The translations under genes and the position numbers were made by a program. Source: Prevotella sp. (lineage in GTDB: Bacteria > Bacteroidota > Bacteroidia > Bacteroidales > Bacteroidaceae). Taken from it: 64,000 nucleotides of DNA. The stretch lies in contig JAEEXI010000008.1 in assembly GCA_016291495.1 (NCBI GenBank), forward strand, positions 1 to 64,000. The letters run 5' to 3'. This document shows, one piece after another, positions 28,001 through 37,623 of this stretch. Positions within the stretch are counted from its first letter, which is position 1. Each line of letters begins with the position of its first letter. The notes under the pieces were generated by a model. That model was not told where the DNA came from and searched no databases. It was given only the letters and a program-made list of their open reading frames with translations.

Positions 28001-31000
28001 ATGGCGCTCACTGACAGGTGTGACGTGAGTGCCGTTGACGTCGCTCTCCTCATAGCTATATTCATAGACCACGGTGATAATCTTCTCCTTCGACAGGTCG
28101 AAGATGTCAGAGTTGCGACTCACATAGAGCGTTGCCGTTTCCGTAGGAGCAATGCCATGGATGGTGAAGCCAAGCTGATAGTTCTTCAGCGTATTATAAG
28201 TGCCGGCTTCGATGACAACACCGACTGGAACATTGCTGCCGTCTGCGTAGGAACCATCATGAACAGCACCAATGCCAGAGAGTCCCGTCACGCCAACACC
28301 CTCTGTATTCTCGCCAATGGTATATTCCTCACGACAGTAGTAGAAGGTCTTGTTCTTCTGTGCGTCAGTGAATGTCAGTTCTGTCACGTATTGTTGGTAA
28401 GAACCCAAACTCTCATAGGTGCTCTTCGAGATGGTAGTACCTACGGCGTATGGCGTATTACCAATCTGGAAACCTGTATTGACGACATATACATTTTTGT
28501 CATCCTTGACATCAATAGGTGCGTAGTGACGCTTCTCGTTAGGCAGTTTTTCGAAGTCCGTACGCAGGTATTCCTTGTCGTGGATGAGTTGCACACCATT
28601 ATGCGTTTCACTTTCGGTTTCACCATGATACGTGGCAGAATAGTCTACTGCCTGCTCCAGCGAGTAGCCTGCGGAATTGGCTTCTGCACCCTCGAGCGTG
28701 CCTAAGCTGGAGTCATACTGATACTTCTGCCCTTCCGGATGGATAAAGGCTCCGCTGGTATTCCTGCTATAGAGTGGGTCGATGAGCAGGTCGAGGGCAT
28801 CGTAGTTGAAGGCAAAATGCTCACGATCAGCAGGTGACATCGAGCACCATACGTTCAGGCCACGATAGTTCTTGCCAGGCTCATAATAGTCGCCACCATA
28901 CTTACCGGCAGTGACACAATAGTAAGCTGGCACGATGTCGGCGAGAATGTCAGCGGCAATGTCAGGTCTATCGTCCTTGACACTATTATAATAAGCAGTT
29001 TTCTCCGCCTCTGTCATCTTCGAATTGACGTAGATGAACTCCGTCGGACTCAACTGGATAGTTCTCGTACAGATAAAAGCAGGAGCTACATAGCCTGTCA
29101 TAGAGGCCGCTGCTGTGGCAGAGACGGTGGCGCCAATATTCAGATGCTTATCGCCAACGGCATATTCCTTCGTGACAAGGTAAGCATCCTCGAATGTTGC
29201 CTGACCAGTAGGAATAGTACTAGGATGGTTGGCAACAATATTCTGATAGGTGTCGAAAACCGTCTTAGAGATAATGTTGCTCTCCTCGTAAGCCAATTGT
29301 CCGAAGACACCACCAGCCTCACCCGTCAGGTGATAGGTAGGACCATCGTTGCATGCCTCACTGTATTCTGTCTGCTGCTTCTCGTTCCAAGCGCCCTCCT
29401 GCTTTGTGTACCACGTATTCCACTCCTTGGGGTTGGTCACCTTGTAGGTTAGCAGATAACCGGTATTGTGGCTTACATTGTTCGACGAACGGAAGACGAA
29501 GTCGAAATCAACTTCCTTCGCCAGACCAACGTGATAGACCTTTGGATGTGCCGTCTTCAGCGAGGTATAATCAGTAGATAGCATGACCTTACCGGCAGGA
29601 ATGACGTCAGTATCGCTGGCACTCCACTTGCAATCTGCTGTGGTGACGTAGGTGTCTTCCACAAACAGCGCCTGCTCAGACTTGGTCAACAAGTACCAGT
29701 CCCAGTAGCTGATGGGGTCGTTCTTGTAGTATTCAACGTCGTTGATGACCAGTTTCTGATCGTTTTCAAGCGGTACACCATTAGACTTATAGTAGGCATA
29801 CTTGTTGGGCATCACGTTGAGCAACTTCATCGTACCATGCGAAGCCGCCGTAATGGTCAGCGGAATCTCTACGCTCTCACTATAGGCATTGGGAGCTCCC
29901 GTATAGGCAGAGATATACTGGTCGTAAACATAAACCTGACCCTTGATGAACCAGTAGTGGGCAGGAACGCCACCCTCTCCATACTTACCGCTGACATTAT
30001 AACAGTCGTCGATAATGGTCTGTGTGCTATGTACGAAGTTACCCGACGTCTCCCATTCCACCAAGTCTCCGCCTTCATAATCGAAGTCTTTTCGCGTAAT
30101 AGCATCTGCGTTCAGAGCCGTCAGCGTGGTATGGTATTTCTTGTCGTATGTACCTACTCGGTGTTCGTTCTTTGCATATACGAAACCACCACCTACACCA
30201 GTCTGTACGTTGATGAGGTCAAGTTCGATGACACCCGTGATATAGCCCCAATCTTTCTCATAGAGGTCTGTGCCAGTGCTCTTCTCGGTTGTCAGCTCCA
30301 GATACACACCCGAGGCCAGCGCCACCTTGTTGAGGCTGTTACCATTGTTGCGCTTGCGCTCATTGATATGCTTTCTCTTCCATTTATAATAGGTGTTGTC
30401 ATCTGTACCCGTAGAACCATAGGTGCCGGTATCGCTGTTGTCCGTAATACGGATGTCTGCATCCTCTCTGAAGTGTACGTCACTGGTCAGCGCACCCAGA
30501 TAGTTCACGATGCTATAGATGCCGAAATAGTTGCCATGAACGGCCTTGTTCTGGTCGACAAAGTCTGTGGGTAGCTGATCCTCTGGCTTGGCAGCAGGCG
30601 TTGCTCCAGGATTCAGTGCAAGGTCTGACTGAATCTTAGAATGTTTCTGATTCAGCGACACCTCACGCACACGGTTGATGGTATAGTTGGTATAGTCAAC
30701 AATCTCTGGCACACGGTCCTGAGCACCCTTCATCACCATACGACTGCCAAACACACCACAGAAGTCAGCACGTTGGATGGTGTTCATCAGTCGGCCAGCA
30801 TAGATGGAGCAGACACCATTCTCCTCCCAGTAAGCCCCATTATCCTTATCGGTATTGATGGAACCATCGGTGTTGAACATGGTTGGATACGTTGTCTCCA
30901 TATTTTTGAACAGCGTATAGATCTCGTCAGCAGTCAGGGTTGAGGCCTTGGTATGATCACCATCTGCACGATAGTATGTCGTACCTTCGTTGTCCGTACA

Positions 31001-34000
31001 CTGCTGGACACACAGATATCTCAGCTCATAGTATGCCTTCTCACGCTCTGGAAGTATTCTATAATCATCAATGGAGATTTCTTTGGCAATAGAGTAGTAG
31101 TCCGTACCGTAGTTGGTAATATTCAGACCACGGTAACCATCCACGAACGTCAGGTTGCCATCGCCATAGAGACCACCCAGATGTCCTGTGCCCAGTGTGA
31201 TGAGGTCGCGATGATAGACGTCATGTACAGACGCCGTAGCATTGCCGAAGACAGTAGGCACGTTGGCAAAGACGGTAGCAGAACCTGGCGACGTGTTACC
31301 ACCAGCAAACACGGCATTGTGGATGATGATACCATAACCGTCCAGACTATTCCATGTGCCATCTTCCTTGTTGCCTAACATGTTGAGGTCGGTAGTAGGC
31401 ACATAGTCACCTTCATTGTAGCTGTGACTATTGACGGTGACAGCCGATAATGCCTTGGTATGGGGCTCTACGAGCACCTTGCAGTCCTCGGTGAGCACAA
31501 ACTCATTATTATCCTTGACCCAGTTGGGATTGTCGGCAGCTGGTAGCGCACCAGGAGTGTATGTATTACTAGCTGTTTTATAGTCATAATAGTAACCTTC
31601 ATATTCGGTCGTATAGCGCTCACCGTCCTTGATACCTACATGCAGCGTTCCATTAGCATCCTCGTAGGCACTATATACATAACCGATATCACCACCACCG
31701 AAGACGTTACCATAGCCCAATTCTATACCCTTGTCAGAACCGACCTCACCACCATGGATATTGACTTCCGTCTGACCGAAGACATAACCGTCGGAGTAAA
31801 GCGTACCACCTTCACCCAGGTTGTTGTAGCCTCGGCCACCACCGAAGACGTTACGCCACACATGACCGGAATAGAGGGTGACATGCGTCTTACCAGCCTT
31901 ATAGATGCCCTGCAGCGAACGGACGGAATTATTCTCGCCACTTGCCGTAATCACGCCACGACCGATAGCAGCAATCTCACCACCACCGAAGAGAGCATTG
32001 CGCACGTTGCCACCATACATCTTCACGTTGGTAATGTCCACACTACTGTTGTCGATATAGCCTCCACCGAAGATACATCCACTATCATTTAGACGACCAG
32101 TGCCGTCGCCATTCCAGGTTTCGTCGTGGAGTTTCTCCTGATAGTAATCAGAGCCTACCTGGATGTAGTCGAGGTCGGTGTCTGTTGGAGGTACTCCATC
32201 AAAGTGGCGATAGCCGATAAAGCCATTATACATGGTGATGTTCGTAGTGCCAAAGACTGCACCACCTTCACCACCGCCATAGGCATTACGCTCAATGGCA
32301 GGCAGTCCGTTAACATAGTCAGTACCATCCAGTTTACCAATGATGACGTGGGTCTCGCCAGGGATGTCTGAAGCATAGGATGTTGTGATGTCCCCCTGAT
32401 GGTTACCCACACTGCCTTTCCAACCGCCACCATAGACGTTACGTGCTGTACCACCTTCGATGTAGGCCGTTGTAGAGGCGATAAAAGGATTGCCAAAGTC
32501 ATTGGTCAGACCACCGTTCCTATCATAAACGGCACCTGTCGTACCTGCAGCGTAGAGGTCCTTCTTCACCGTACCACCCAACAGTTCGACGTAGGTTGTT
32601 CCATAGACGTCGCCACCACCGGGTACAGCATCGTCACCCAGTCCGCCACCATAGCTGTAACGTCCTACCGTAGCACCGGCCTTGATGCGAACGTTGGTAT
32701 TGTATTTCTCAGGACGTGTAGCATCAACTTCATGCAGTTTGTTGCTCTTGGCAAGGTCGTTGAGCAGTCCATTGTCTGTATATCCGTTCTCCAAATCAAG
32801 AGGTAGGGTTTCAAATTCGGGTTCAGGTTTTGTTGGATCTTGAGCGTGGGCTTCAGCTTGTGCCTGCATATAAGCTTTCCATGCCACAACAGAAGGCTTG
32901 CTGATGACCTTACCGAGCTTACCTCCGCCATAAGCCTGATCGACAGAAGCACCATTATTGAGGTTCACCTCTGTATACTGTGACCAAGAATGTTCACCCA
33001 AACCGGCACCATAAACCGTAGCGGTATAACCTTTGGATTTGTCCGACCATACAGTTGAATTAATGTTCACCGTACCATAGAGTGTACGACGGCAGTTGTT
33101 GTTACCACCATAGATGGCTTGGTCGATAGTAGCATCGTTACTATTGTAGTTGACGATGGCCTCATACACGTCGCAAGGCACGTCGTTATGAACAGTACCA
33201 TCTTCCTCTATCAGTCCGTAGGCACCACCGAAGATGTTCTGGGCACGGAAGGTAGAACCGCCAGGAACGTTGACTACTGTACGACGGGTGACACCTTCCT
33301 GATAGCTACCACCATAAACAGCCTGGAAGTGTCCACTCATCAGGTCGATGATGGCTGAGGCCTTATAGGCTGTTTCAGCATTGTCAGCAACAGCTTTTTC
33401 TACTCCCATGCCTACACCACCACACTCGCCAGCTCCGAAGATTTCAGTGTTCTGGTATGTCTGCATGGTCTGAGGCACGTCAATGAGGATGTAGCTGCTG
33501 TTCTGGAACTTGTTCATCTCCTCCTCACCAGTGATACCCTGACCTGCTCCGTAAATATGACGGACGGTGTTCAACTCATTGTTACTGTCGATGGGTCGGA
33601 AGTTGATGAAAGCATTGCCCAAGAAAGGCTTCGAATACCCCTCCTTAGCATGACCATTCTCGTCGAAGAATTCCCTATAATGGGCATCCTTATAGTCATA
33701 GACGCCGTAAGCACCACCGAATATCTTCGTCGAGTGTCCCTGTACATATTCTATATAGGCAGAGGCATTCAGCATATTGGTGTTGGAAACCTTATCACGA
33801 ACGGCCTGATTGCGCAAACGACTGTCGAAGTTGGCTTCACCGATTATACGTCCTCCGAGGTCGTTGCCGCCAAATACGTAATCGCGGACATAAGGGAAGC
33901 CATTGAGTCCCACATAGGTTTCCGTATGTCCGAGGACGTCAGCCATACAGGCACCACTGAACGAGTCAAAGATTCGTCCGTTGTCCAGGTTAACGATACA

Positions 34001-36619
34001 GTTACCTGCCACGGGACCCACGAAGCCGCCACCATAGAGGAACTCACATTCGGCCATATCCTCCGTCATGTTGTCGGACTTGGGTACACCGGCGATTGGA
34101 CCTTTCAGGTTCACATAGGTGCTGTAGTTCGCATCGTAAGCGTAGTGTTCGCCATTAAATACGTAGTCTCCTGTTTGTGCGGTCTCACCTTTGTCTTCTC
34201 TTGACTTACCGATAACACCTTTCTCACTACCACCGAATATCTGGAAGATATAACCACGGTTGAGGTTCACCGTAGCCTTACCCCATATTTCCGTGTCCTT
34301 ACCAAATCCACCACCAAAGACATTCATCGACGTTCCCAGCACGTCCATGCCCTGTTCTGACAGCAGCACACCCGACTTCCTCTGCGTAATAGTATAGTGT
34401 TCATAGGCATAGTGTTCTACTTCAGGTTCTGAGATATGGTCGAACACCATATCACGGTCCACCATGTGACCATTGATGTTGATAACCACATTACCATTCA
34501 CGACACCGCTGTTGTAGCAGCCACCATAAACGTTACCACCTGTCAGACGGCGATACATATCGTCATCGTCAGCAACACCCGTATTCGTAGGGGTGGCAAC
34601 CTCCGCACCTGTTCGCTCGTCGATGGTGTTCCATACCAAGTCCGACTTGTCGCTGTTCCAGCGTTTGGGCTCTATCAGCAATCCATTGAAGTTCAGTTCG
34701 ACCTTGTCACCATTGGCATCGGCATCGTTAATCAGTCCACCGGTATAGAGTGCATTATAGTCTGACTGTTTGACAACAGCATCGTTACAGCCACCCACCA
34801 CCTTGTCGAAAACAATAGCTTTGTCAGCGAAAGTAATACTAGTCTTGCCCGTACTAGTCATACTACCCACATTACCTCCACAATAGAAGGAACCGAAATA
34901 GCTGGAATAGGGCTCGTATGCAGCACTGCTGTTTTGCAGGTTATCGAATACCACACTCGGCATCTTGTCCATGGCACAACCCTGCATATAGGCAGCAAAC
35001 TCGGTTGCGTTCGTGAGGTTCAGACTACTGAATTTGGAACCGTCACTGGTTAAGTCTGTTCTCTTGAAGGTGTACAGCACACCTTGGTCAAAGGCATTCG
35101 TACCCTCACCGTACTTAACCATATCAGCACCATTATTACCCAAGAATACCTTGTCGGCAATGACATACGAGCCAATCTTCAATTCGATTCTAGGCTTCAG
35201 CTTATCGGACTTGATGGTGGCACTATTACCTCCGCAATAGATAGAACCTCTGACAAGAGTGGGATTCTCTGCACTGCTTCCATACACACGGATCGACACC
35301 TGCTCGATATTGGGGCGATAGTCGTTCAGGGCTTCTACAGAGGTTTTGCCGGCAGGAATGGTATAATAGAGGTCACCATAAATATCTTTGTATTCGTCTT
35401 TCAGCTTATCATTGTCAGTATAAGGATAAGAGCCGTTGCCACCACCATACACGTCACCTCGGATACTGGCACCGATACCGATGGCACTACCACCCCACAC
35501 ACGTCCTGTAATATCGTTACCACCATAGACGTTATTGACATCACCACCACGAACTACGACACGTGCCGAAAGCTCGTTGGGGATGGTGGTAAATTGCGTA
35601 TTATTGACAACAGGGGTATATACACCGTTGACGCTGGGTTTTACATCAGCCATACGGCAGCCGCCAAAGAGGTTGTCGATGACAATCTTTGATTCGGCAG
35701 TAATATAAATGAGCAAACCATTTGGACTGGTCATCGCTCCCTGGTTGCCACCGCTATAGAGGTTACGGATCAAACCCGATTTCAAATTCCAAGTAGGCTG
35801 AATGGCCATCTCGGCCTTGTTGTTACCACCAAAGAAACGACCAATCTGGAATTCGTCACTGCTGGGATGCGAGAAACCGGTGTTGATACCCATATCAAGA
35901 CGGAAACGGTCAGGCGTCAACAGTTCACCTGTAGTGGTATTAGCATGTATATGTTTGTTGTTAATATCAATAATACTATTAACCACCTTACTGGGATTAT
36001 CCACACAGATGACGGTTTTTTCCTTGACAGTAGCGTTGTTACCACCACCATAAGCATAGACGATAGAACCACCGAGAATCTCCAAATAGGTCCTGTTCAT
36101 CTCGGGTTTGACCATGCCTTTGTAGGGGCTGTTCTCCGAAGTGTAGTCGTATTCGCCATTACCACCGCCAAACAGCTGTCCTATATAGGTCTTCTGGGTT
36201 TCGTCAGGCACTTGTTCACTCTGTGCATTGGTAGTCATCTTGGTAGAGAGACGTACAAAGGAGTTCCATTCATTAGTAATCTGATTCTCATCAGCTTGTG
36301 TCAGTTGTTCGGGAACAGCTGAAGACGTACCGATAGTACCTGCAATATCATTACCACCATAAACTTTGTCAATAACGATATAGGAATTCTCAACAGCATG
36401 CTCACCATCGATGTGTACGAAGGTGCTTCCTCCGACATTGGCCTGACGAGCACCACCATATACCTGATGGATGTCGCCGGCATAGACGGAAACCTTAGTC
36501 TTACCTCCCAGGTCTCCAGCATTACCGCCACCATACACACTGCCTCCAATGGTAATCTGTGCCTGCATCAGCGATGCAGACATACAAAGCAATAATATTA
36601 TGGTAGTAAACTTTTTCAT
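25097..36619 (-). CDS. Giant YGGG-repeat T9SS-exported surface protein (3840 aa)
   Basis: A signal peptide (MKKFTTIILLLCMSASLMQAQ) leads straight into YGGG repeats: about 38 units between residues 28 and 1825, with consensus [VIL][YF]GGGNxxxV then GxTxVxIxGG. Residues of about 1830-3000 are a less regular, Tyr- and Asp-rich region without a family I recognise. A GLUG-like segment is at about 3055-3110 (GNLHGDGYHIDGLDHSLFGS). The C-terminus (about 3760-3840) is a T9SS type A signal: KKKVEVRIFNISGLCVANF and GVYVVHADGGRYQKKLAVK. The repeats suggest a beta-solenoid adhesin; GLUG-like units occur in many surface proteins. The ATG overlaps the preceding lipoprotein gene (ATGA), so it is coupled to the fimbrial genes. 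In length it is among the largest expected bacterial proteins. Confidence 0.88.
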   Translation of the reverse strand: MKKFTTIILLLCMSASLMQAQITIGGSVYGGGNAGDLGGKTKVSVYAGDIHQVYGGARQANVGGSTFVHIDGEHAVENSYIVIDKVYGGNDIAGTIGTSSAVPEQLTQADENQITNEWNSFVRLSTKMTTNAQSEQVPDETQKTYIGQLFGGGNGEYDYTSENSPYKGMVKPEMNRTYLEILGGSIVYAYGGGNNATVKEKTVICVDNPSKVVNSIIDINNKHIHANTTTGELLTPDRFRLDMGINTGFSHPSSDEFQIGRFFGGNNKAEMAIQPTWNLKSGLIRNLYSGGNQGAMTSPNGLLIYITAESKIVIDNLFGGCRMADVKPSVNGVYTPVVNNTQFTTIPNELSARVVVRGGDVNNVYGGNDITGRVWGGSAIGIGASIRGDVYGGGNGSYPYTDNDKLKDEYKDIYGDLYYTIPAGKTSVEALNDYRPNIEQVSIRVYGSSAENPTLVRGSIYCGGNSATIKSDKLKPRIELKIGSYVIADKVFLGNNGADMVKYGEGTNAFDQGVLYTFKRTDLTSDGSKFSSLNLTNATEFAAYMQGCAMDKMPSVVFDNLQNSSAAYEPYSSYFGSFYCGGNVGSMTSTGKTSITFADKAIVFDKVVGGCNDAVVKQSDYNALYTGGLINDADANGDKVELNFNGLLIEPKRWNSDKSDLVWNTIDERTGAEVATPTNTGVADDDDMYRRLTGGNVYGGCYNSGVVNGNVVININGHMVDRDMVFDHISEPEVEHYAYEHYTITQRKSGVLLSEQGMDVLGTSMNVFGGGFGKDTEIWGKATVNLNRGYIFQIFGGSEKGVIGKSREDKGETAQTGDYVFNGEHYAYDANYSTYVNLKGPIAGVPKSDNMTEDMAECEFLYGGGFVGPVAGNCIVNLDNGRIFDSFSGACMADVLGHTETYVGLNGFPYVRDYVFGGNDLGGRIIGEANFDSRLRNQAVRDKVSNTNMLNASAYIEYVQGHSTKIFGGAYGVYDYKDAHYREFFDENGHAKEGYSKPFLGNAFINFRPIDSNNELNTVRHIYGAGQGITGEEEMNKFQNSSYILIDVPQTMQTYQNTEIFGAGECGGVGMGVEKAVADNAETAYKASAIIDLMSGHFQAVYGGSYQEGVTRRTVVNVPGGSTFRAQNIFGGAYGLIEEDGTVHNDVPCDVYEAIVNYNSNDATIDQAIYGGNNNCRRTLYGTVNINSTVWSDKSKGYTATVYGAGLGEHSWSQYTEVNLNNGASVDQAYGGGKLGKVISKPSVVAWKAYMQAQAEAHAQDPTKPEPEFETLPLDLENGYTDNGLLNDLAKSNKLHEVDATRPEKYNTNVRIKAGATVGRYSYGGGLGDDAVPGGGDVYGTTYVELLGGTVKKDLYAAGTTGAVYDRNGGLTNDFGNPFIASTTAYIEGGTARNVYGGGWKGSVGNHQGDITTSYASDIPGETHVIIGKLDGTDYVNGLPAIERNAYGGGEGGAVFGTTNITMYNGFIGYRHFDGVPPTDTDLDYIQVGSDYYQEKLHDETWNGDGTGRLNDSGCIFGGGYIDNSSVDITNVKMYGGNVRNALFGGGEIAAIGRGVITASGENNSVRSLQGIYKAGKTHVTLYSGHVWRNVFGGGRGYNNLGEGGTLYSDGYVFGQTEVNIHGGEVGSDKGIELGYGNVFGGGDIGYVYSAYEDANGTLHVGIKDGERYTTEYEGYYYDYKTASNTYTPGALPAADNPNWVKDNNEFVLTEDCKVLVEPHTKALSAVTVNSHSYNEGDYVPTTDLNMLGNKEDGTWNSLDGYGIIIHNAVFAGGNTSPGSATVFANVPTVFGNATASVHDVYHRDLITLGTGHLGGLYGDGNLTFVDGYRGLNITNYGTDYYSIAKEISIDDYRILPEREKAYYELRYLCVQQCTDNEGTTYYRADGDHTKASTLTADEIYTLFKNMETTYPTMFNTDGSINTDKDNGAYWEENGVCSIYAGRLMNTIQRADFCGVFGSRMVMKGAQDRVPEIVDYTNYTINRVREVSLNQKHSKIQSDLALNPGATPAAKPEDQLPTDFVDQNKAVHGNYFGIYSIVNYLGALTSDVHFREDADIRITDNSDTGTYGSTGTDDNTYYKWKRKHINERKRNNGNSLNKVALASGVYLELTTEKSTGTDLYEKDWGYITGVIELDLINVQTGVGGGFVYAKNEHRVGTYDKKYHTTLTALNADAITRKDFDYEGGDLVEWETSGNFVHSTQTIIDDCYNVSGKYGEGGVPAHYWFIKGQVYVYDQYISAYTGAPNAYSESVEIPLTITAASHGTMKLLNVMPNKYAYYKSNGVPLENDQKLVINDVEYYKNDPISYWDWYLLTKSEQALFVEDTYVTTADCKWSASDTDVIPAGKVMLSTDYTSLKTAHPKVYHVGLAKEVDFDFVFRSSNNVSHNTGYLLTYKVTNPKEWNTWYTKQEGAWNEKQQTEYSEACNDGPTYHLTGEAGGVFGQLAYEESNIISKTVFDTYQNIVANHPSTIPTGQATFEDAYLVTKEYAVGDKHLNIGATVSATAAASMTGYVAPAFICTRTIQLSPTEFIYVNSKMTEAEKTAYYNSVKDDRPDIAADILADIVPAYYCVTAGKYGGDYYEPGKNYRGLNVWCSMSPADREHFAFNYDALDLLIDPLYSRNTSGAFIHPEGQKYQYDSSLGTLEGAEANSAGYSLEQAVDYSATYHGETESETHNGVQLIHDKEYLRTDFEKLPNEKRHYAPIDVKDDKNVYVVNTGFQIGNTPYAVGTTISKSTYESLGSYQQYVTELTFTDAQKNKTFYYCREEYTIGENTEGVGVTGLSGIGAVHDGSYADGSNVPVGVVIEAGTYNTLKNYQLGFTIHGIAPTETATLYVSRNSDIFDLSKEKIITVVYEYSYEESDVNGTHVTPVSERHVVNIHLEFKSGIPTVEDIKVPQIVLPGTYVGLREPNVTPGAYEITGGGWELFEKIGEAESHTNGKEYIPNFDPLYWYQDGYYVAYYAKTYLGKTYSNAVQVSVANYHDLTKVLNDTEHHYYVDNKNVKRNSKIYITDATNGASQLKEFFDLSNSTLDEHVKNCQNLEFIMHTNVSHTGEWTPIANGVGECFEGNLHGDGYHIDGLDHSLFGSLCGNVYNLGVTGSFTSAGIADTGSGYMENCWINTTGTPASGVRAVFGNPTASGYKRVNCYYPDNLNYSTTNDNHGLAHAIPFGAFHNGTAAYDLNGFYLFKRYNDKKTISGTDYTYYTIKEDDGTLERHDNGGHYIESPVHCSSGVDGVYANGGYVEDRYADGDYRYADGVIPEGEDERLFIDTDEKTHFYPIWPDDYLFFGQMLTYGYNDSRPHEETPSHLLKSDGRLSRSDDSNRVLRAPAYYQSSEMSVTHFNSTANLVAYPKAESVDDITKHPGYPNMTAIDFAGHGDTEYKLGLNNNWFYQPLLDDDGLIGIANRDETPNLLVYAPSADANANTYNVLTAYFKEPAYSDYYDSSDPYRRVLSAPTWTVFGHLVTHDFKATNDHLLVDRKDFNCPMSYTFVDDKRMWYQRTPEHFVALTKGWSGVSLPFTAELVSTQDKGEITHFYSGSEEYDNNGTKIGHEYWLREYKGKKGETGDTFTATFNYPTATGSDKQIGNTFLWDYYYSKNTQQDANQDTYQTRYKSGRTLTEYPLVATAAPYIVGFPGKTYYEFDLSGYFVAQHTAATAPAQLVKQNISFVSEPNITIAVSDEELSAAAVDGYKFMPNYMSKKVEGYLMNLDGNSFDATPAGGSAATPFRPYFVSATQSSSRRAIQHILFDSDDSSFAFGGDDKDPTEGEAAESLIIRAGKHKVAVISNLKKKVEVRIFNISGLCVANFNIEPGQTVETPVYIAGVYVVHADGGRYQKKLAVK

Positions 36620-37623
36620 TCTACTGTAAATGTTGGGTTATCCAAATCGGGATCAGCCAGTACATAGAGGTACGTAGGATCCACTGTGATGGTCAATGTC
36701 ATTTCATCCCCCACAGACATGATGTCCAGAGGCACAACCAGATTATTAGTGGCTGTTCTTTCTGCTATCTTATGTCCTGCCTTATCATACACCTCATAAG
36801 TGGTCACCAGTTTCAGCTGGTTGATGATTGCTGGCAGGATAGCCAGTTGGAAACTGCAAGCTTCTGTCGGTGTGGTAGTCAGCGTGAGGTCTTCTGTCCT
36901 GATATCCAGCGCCTTAGCATCCGTTCCCGTAATGCTATATGTCTTGCTTTGGATGCCTTCACCCTTCTTCAGCGTAGCATCCACGCTCACCTTACTGATA
37001 CTGGTTAGTTGCATTTGCATGTTCTTAATCTTGATACTGCGCAGGGCGCTATAGTCCTCACCAATTTTTATTAGGAACACCACACGTCCATAGAGATGGT
37101 CGAACAGCAGGTTGAGATAGTTCTGACGATTGCTGTCATAGTCAAACGAGAAGACTCCTCTCTCAGCGACTGTCTCGTCTGAGGCATTCTCCGTTTGTCT
37201 GACACCTGTTACTATGCAATAGTCTCTGCTACTGATGGCGTCCAGAGCATTGATATGCAGGACGGCGCCATCGCTGGTAATATCTGAAAGACTGCTGACA
37301 ATACCCTCTGAATGAGGCATATAGCCATAAAGATCGTAGGTGCGTTGGCCCGACTTCAACTTCAACTGAGTACTCCACGTATCATTACCCGTATGCTTGA
37401 ATAAGCCCTCTACCAATTCACCGGAACGAGACAGAAAAACCTTGATGTCGCCATAATCGGCCACTCCCAACGCAGAGCGGTTCGCATGCACCATCCTCAG
37501 AGAGGCGTGTGGTTCCTCCACAGTCGTTTCTTTCTCCTGTCCCAACGCATCTCCGGCATCTTGTGAACAGGCAGTCAACAGCATGATGGCTGCTATGATG
37601 AGTATGGTTTGTATCTGTTTCAT
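36616..37623 (-). CDS. Fimbrillin-like lipoprotein (accessory fimbrial subunit)
   Basis: A 335-aa lipoprotein (lipobox LLTAC, Cys19). The beta-rich body contains patterns common to FimA/Mfa-type subunits: a first domain ending with YDLYGYMPHSEG and a second with LFDHLYGRVVFLIKIG. This fits the Mfa-like_1 (fimbrillin-like) group. Such lipoproteins are exported, cleaved and polymerised, or cap the fimbria. Its ATG directly abuts the previous stop (TAGATG) and its end overlaps the 3840-aa gene by 4 bp, tying the giant protein to the fimbrial operon. Position in the fibre is unknown. Confidence 0.72.
   Translation of the reverse strand: MKQIQTILIIAAIMLLTACSQDAGDALGQEKETTVEEPHASLRMVHANRSALGVADYGDIKVFLSRSGELVEGLFKHTGNDTWSTQLKLKSGQRTYDLYGYMPHSEGIVSSLSDITSDGAVLHINALDAISSRDYCIVTGVRQTENASDETVAERGVFSFDYDSNRQNYLNLLFDHLYGRVVFLIKIGEDYSALRSIKIKNMQMQLTSISKVSVDATLKKGEGIQSKTYSITGTDAKALDIRTEDLTLTTTPTEACSFQLAILPAIINQLKLVTTYEVYDKAGHKIAERTATNNLVVPLDIMSVGDEMTLTITVDPTYLYVLADPDLDNPTFTVE

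Noticed and set aside
27380..28705. 441-aa plus-strand open frame opposite the 3840-aa gene, and similar long antisense frames (16691-17761, 33557-34204, 29837-30574)
   Set aside because: They mirror a Gly/Val/Asn-rich repetitive gene with few stops on the opposite strand, show no domains or start signals, and the sense frames are continuous with signal peptide and T9SS signal.
21848..36619. Split single gene (the 3840-, 1077- and 2772-aa frames as one broken protein)
   Set aside because: Each frame has its own start context and signal peptide, and the first two have complete T9SS endings.
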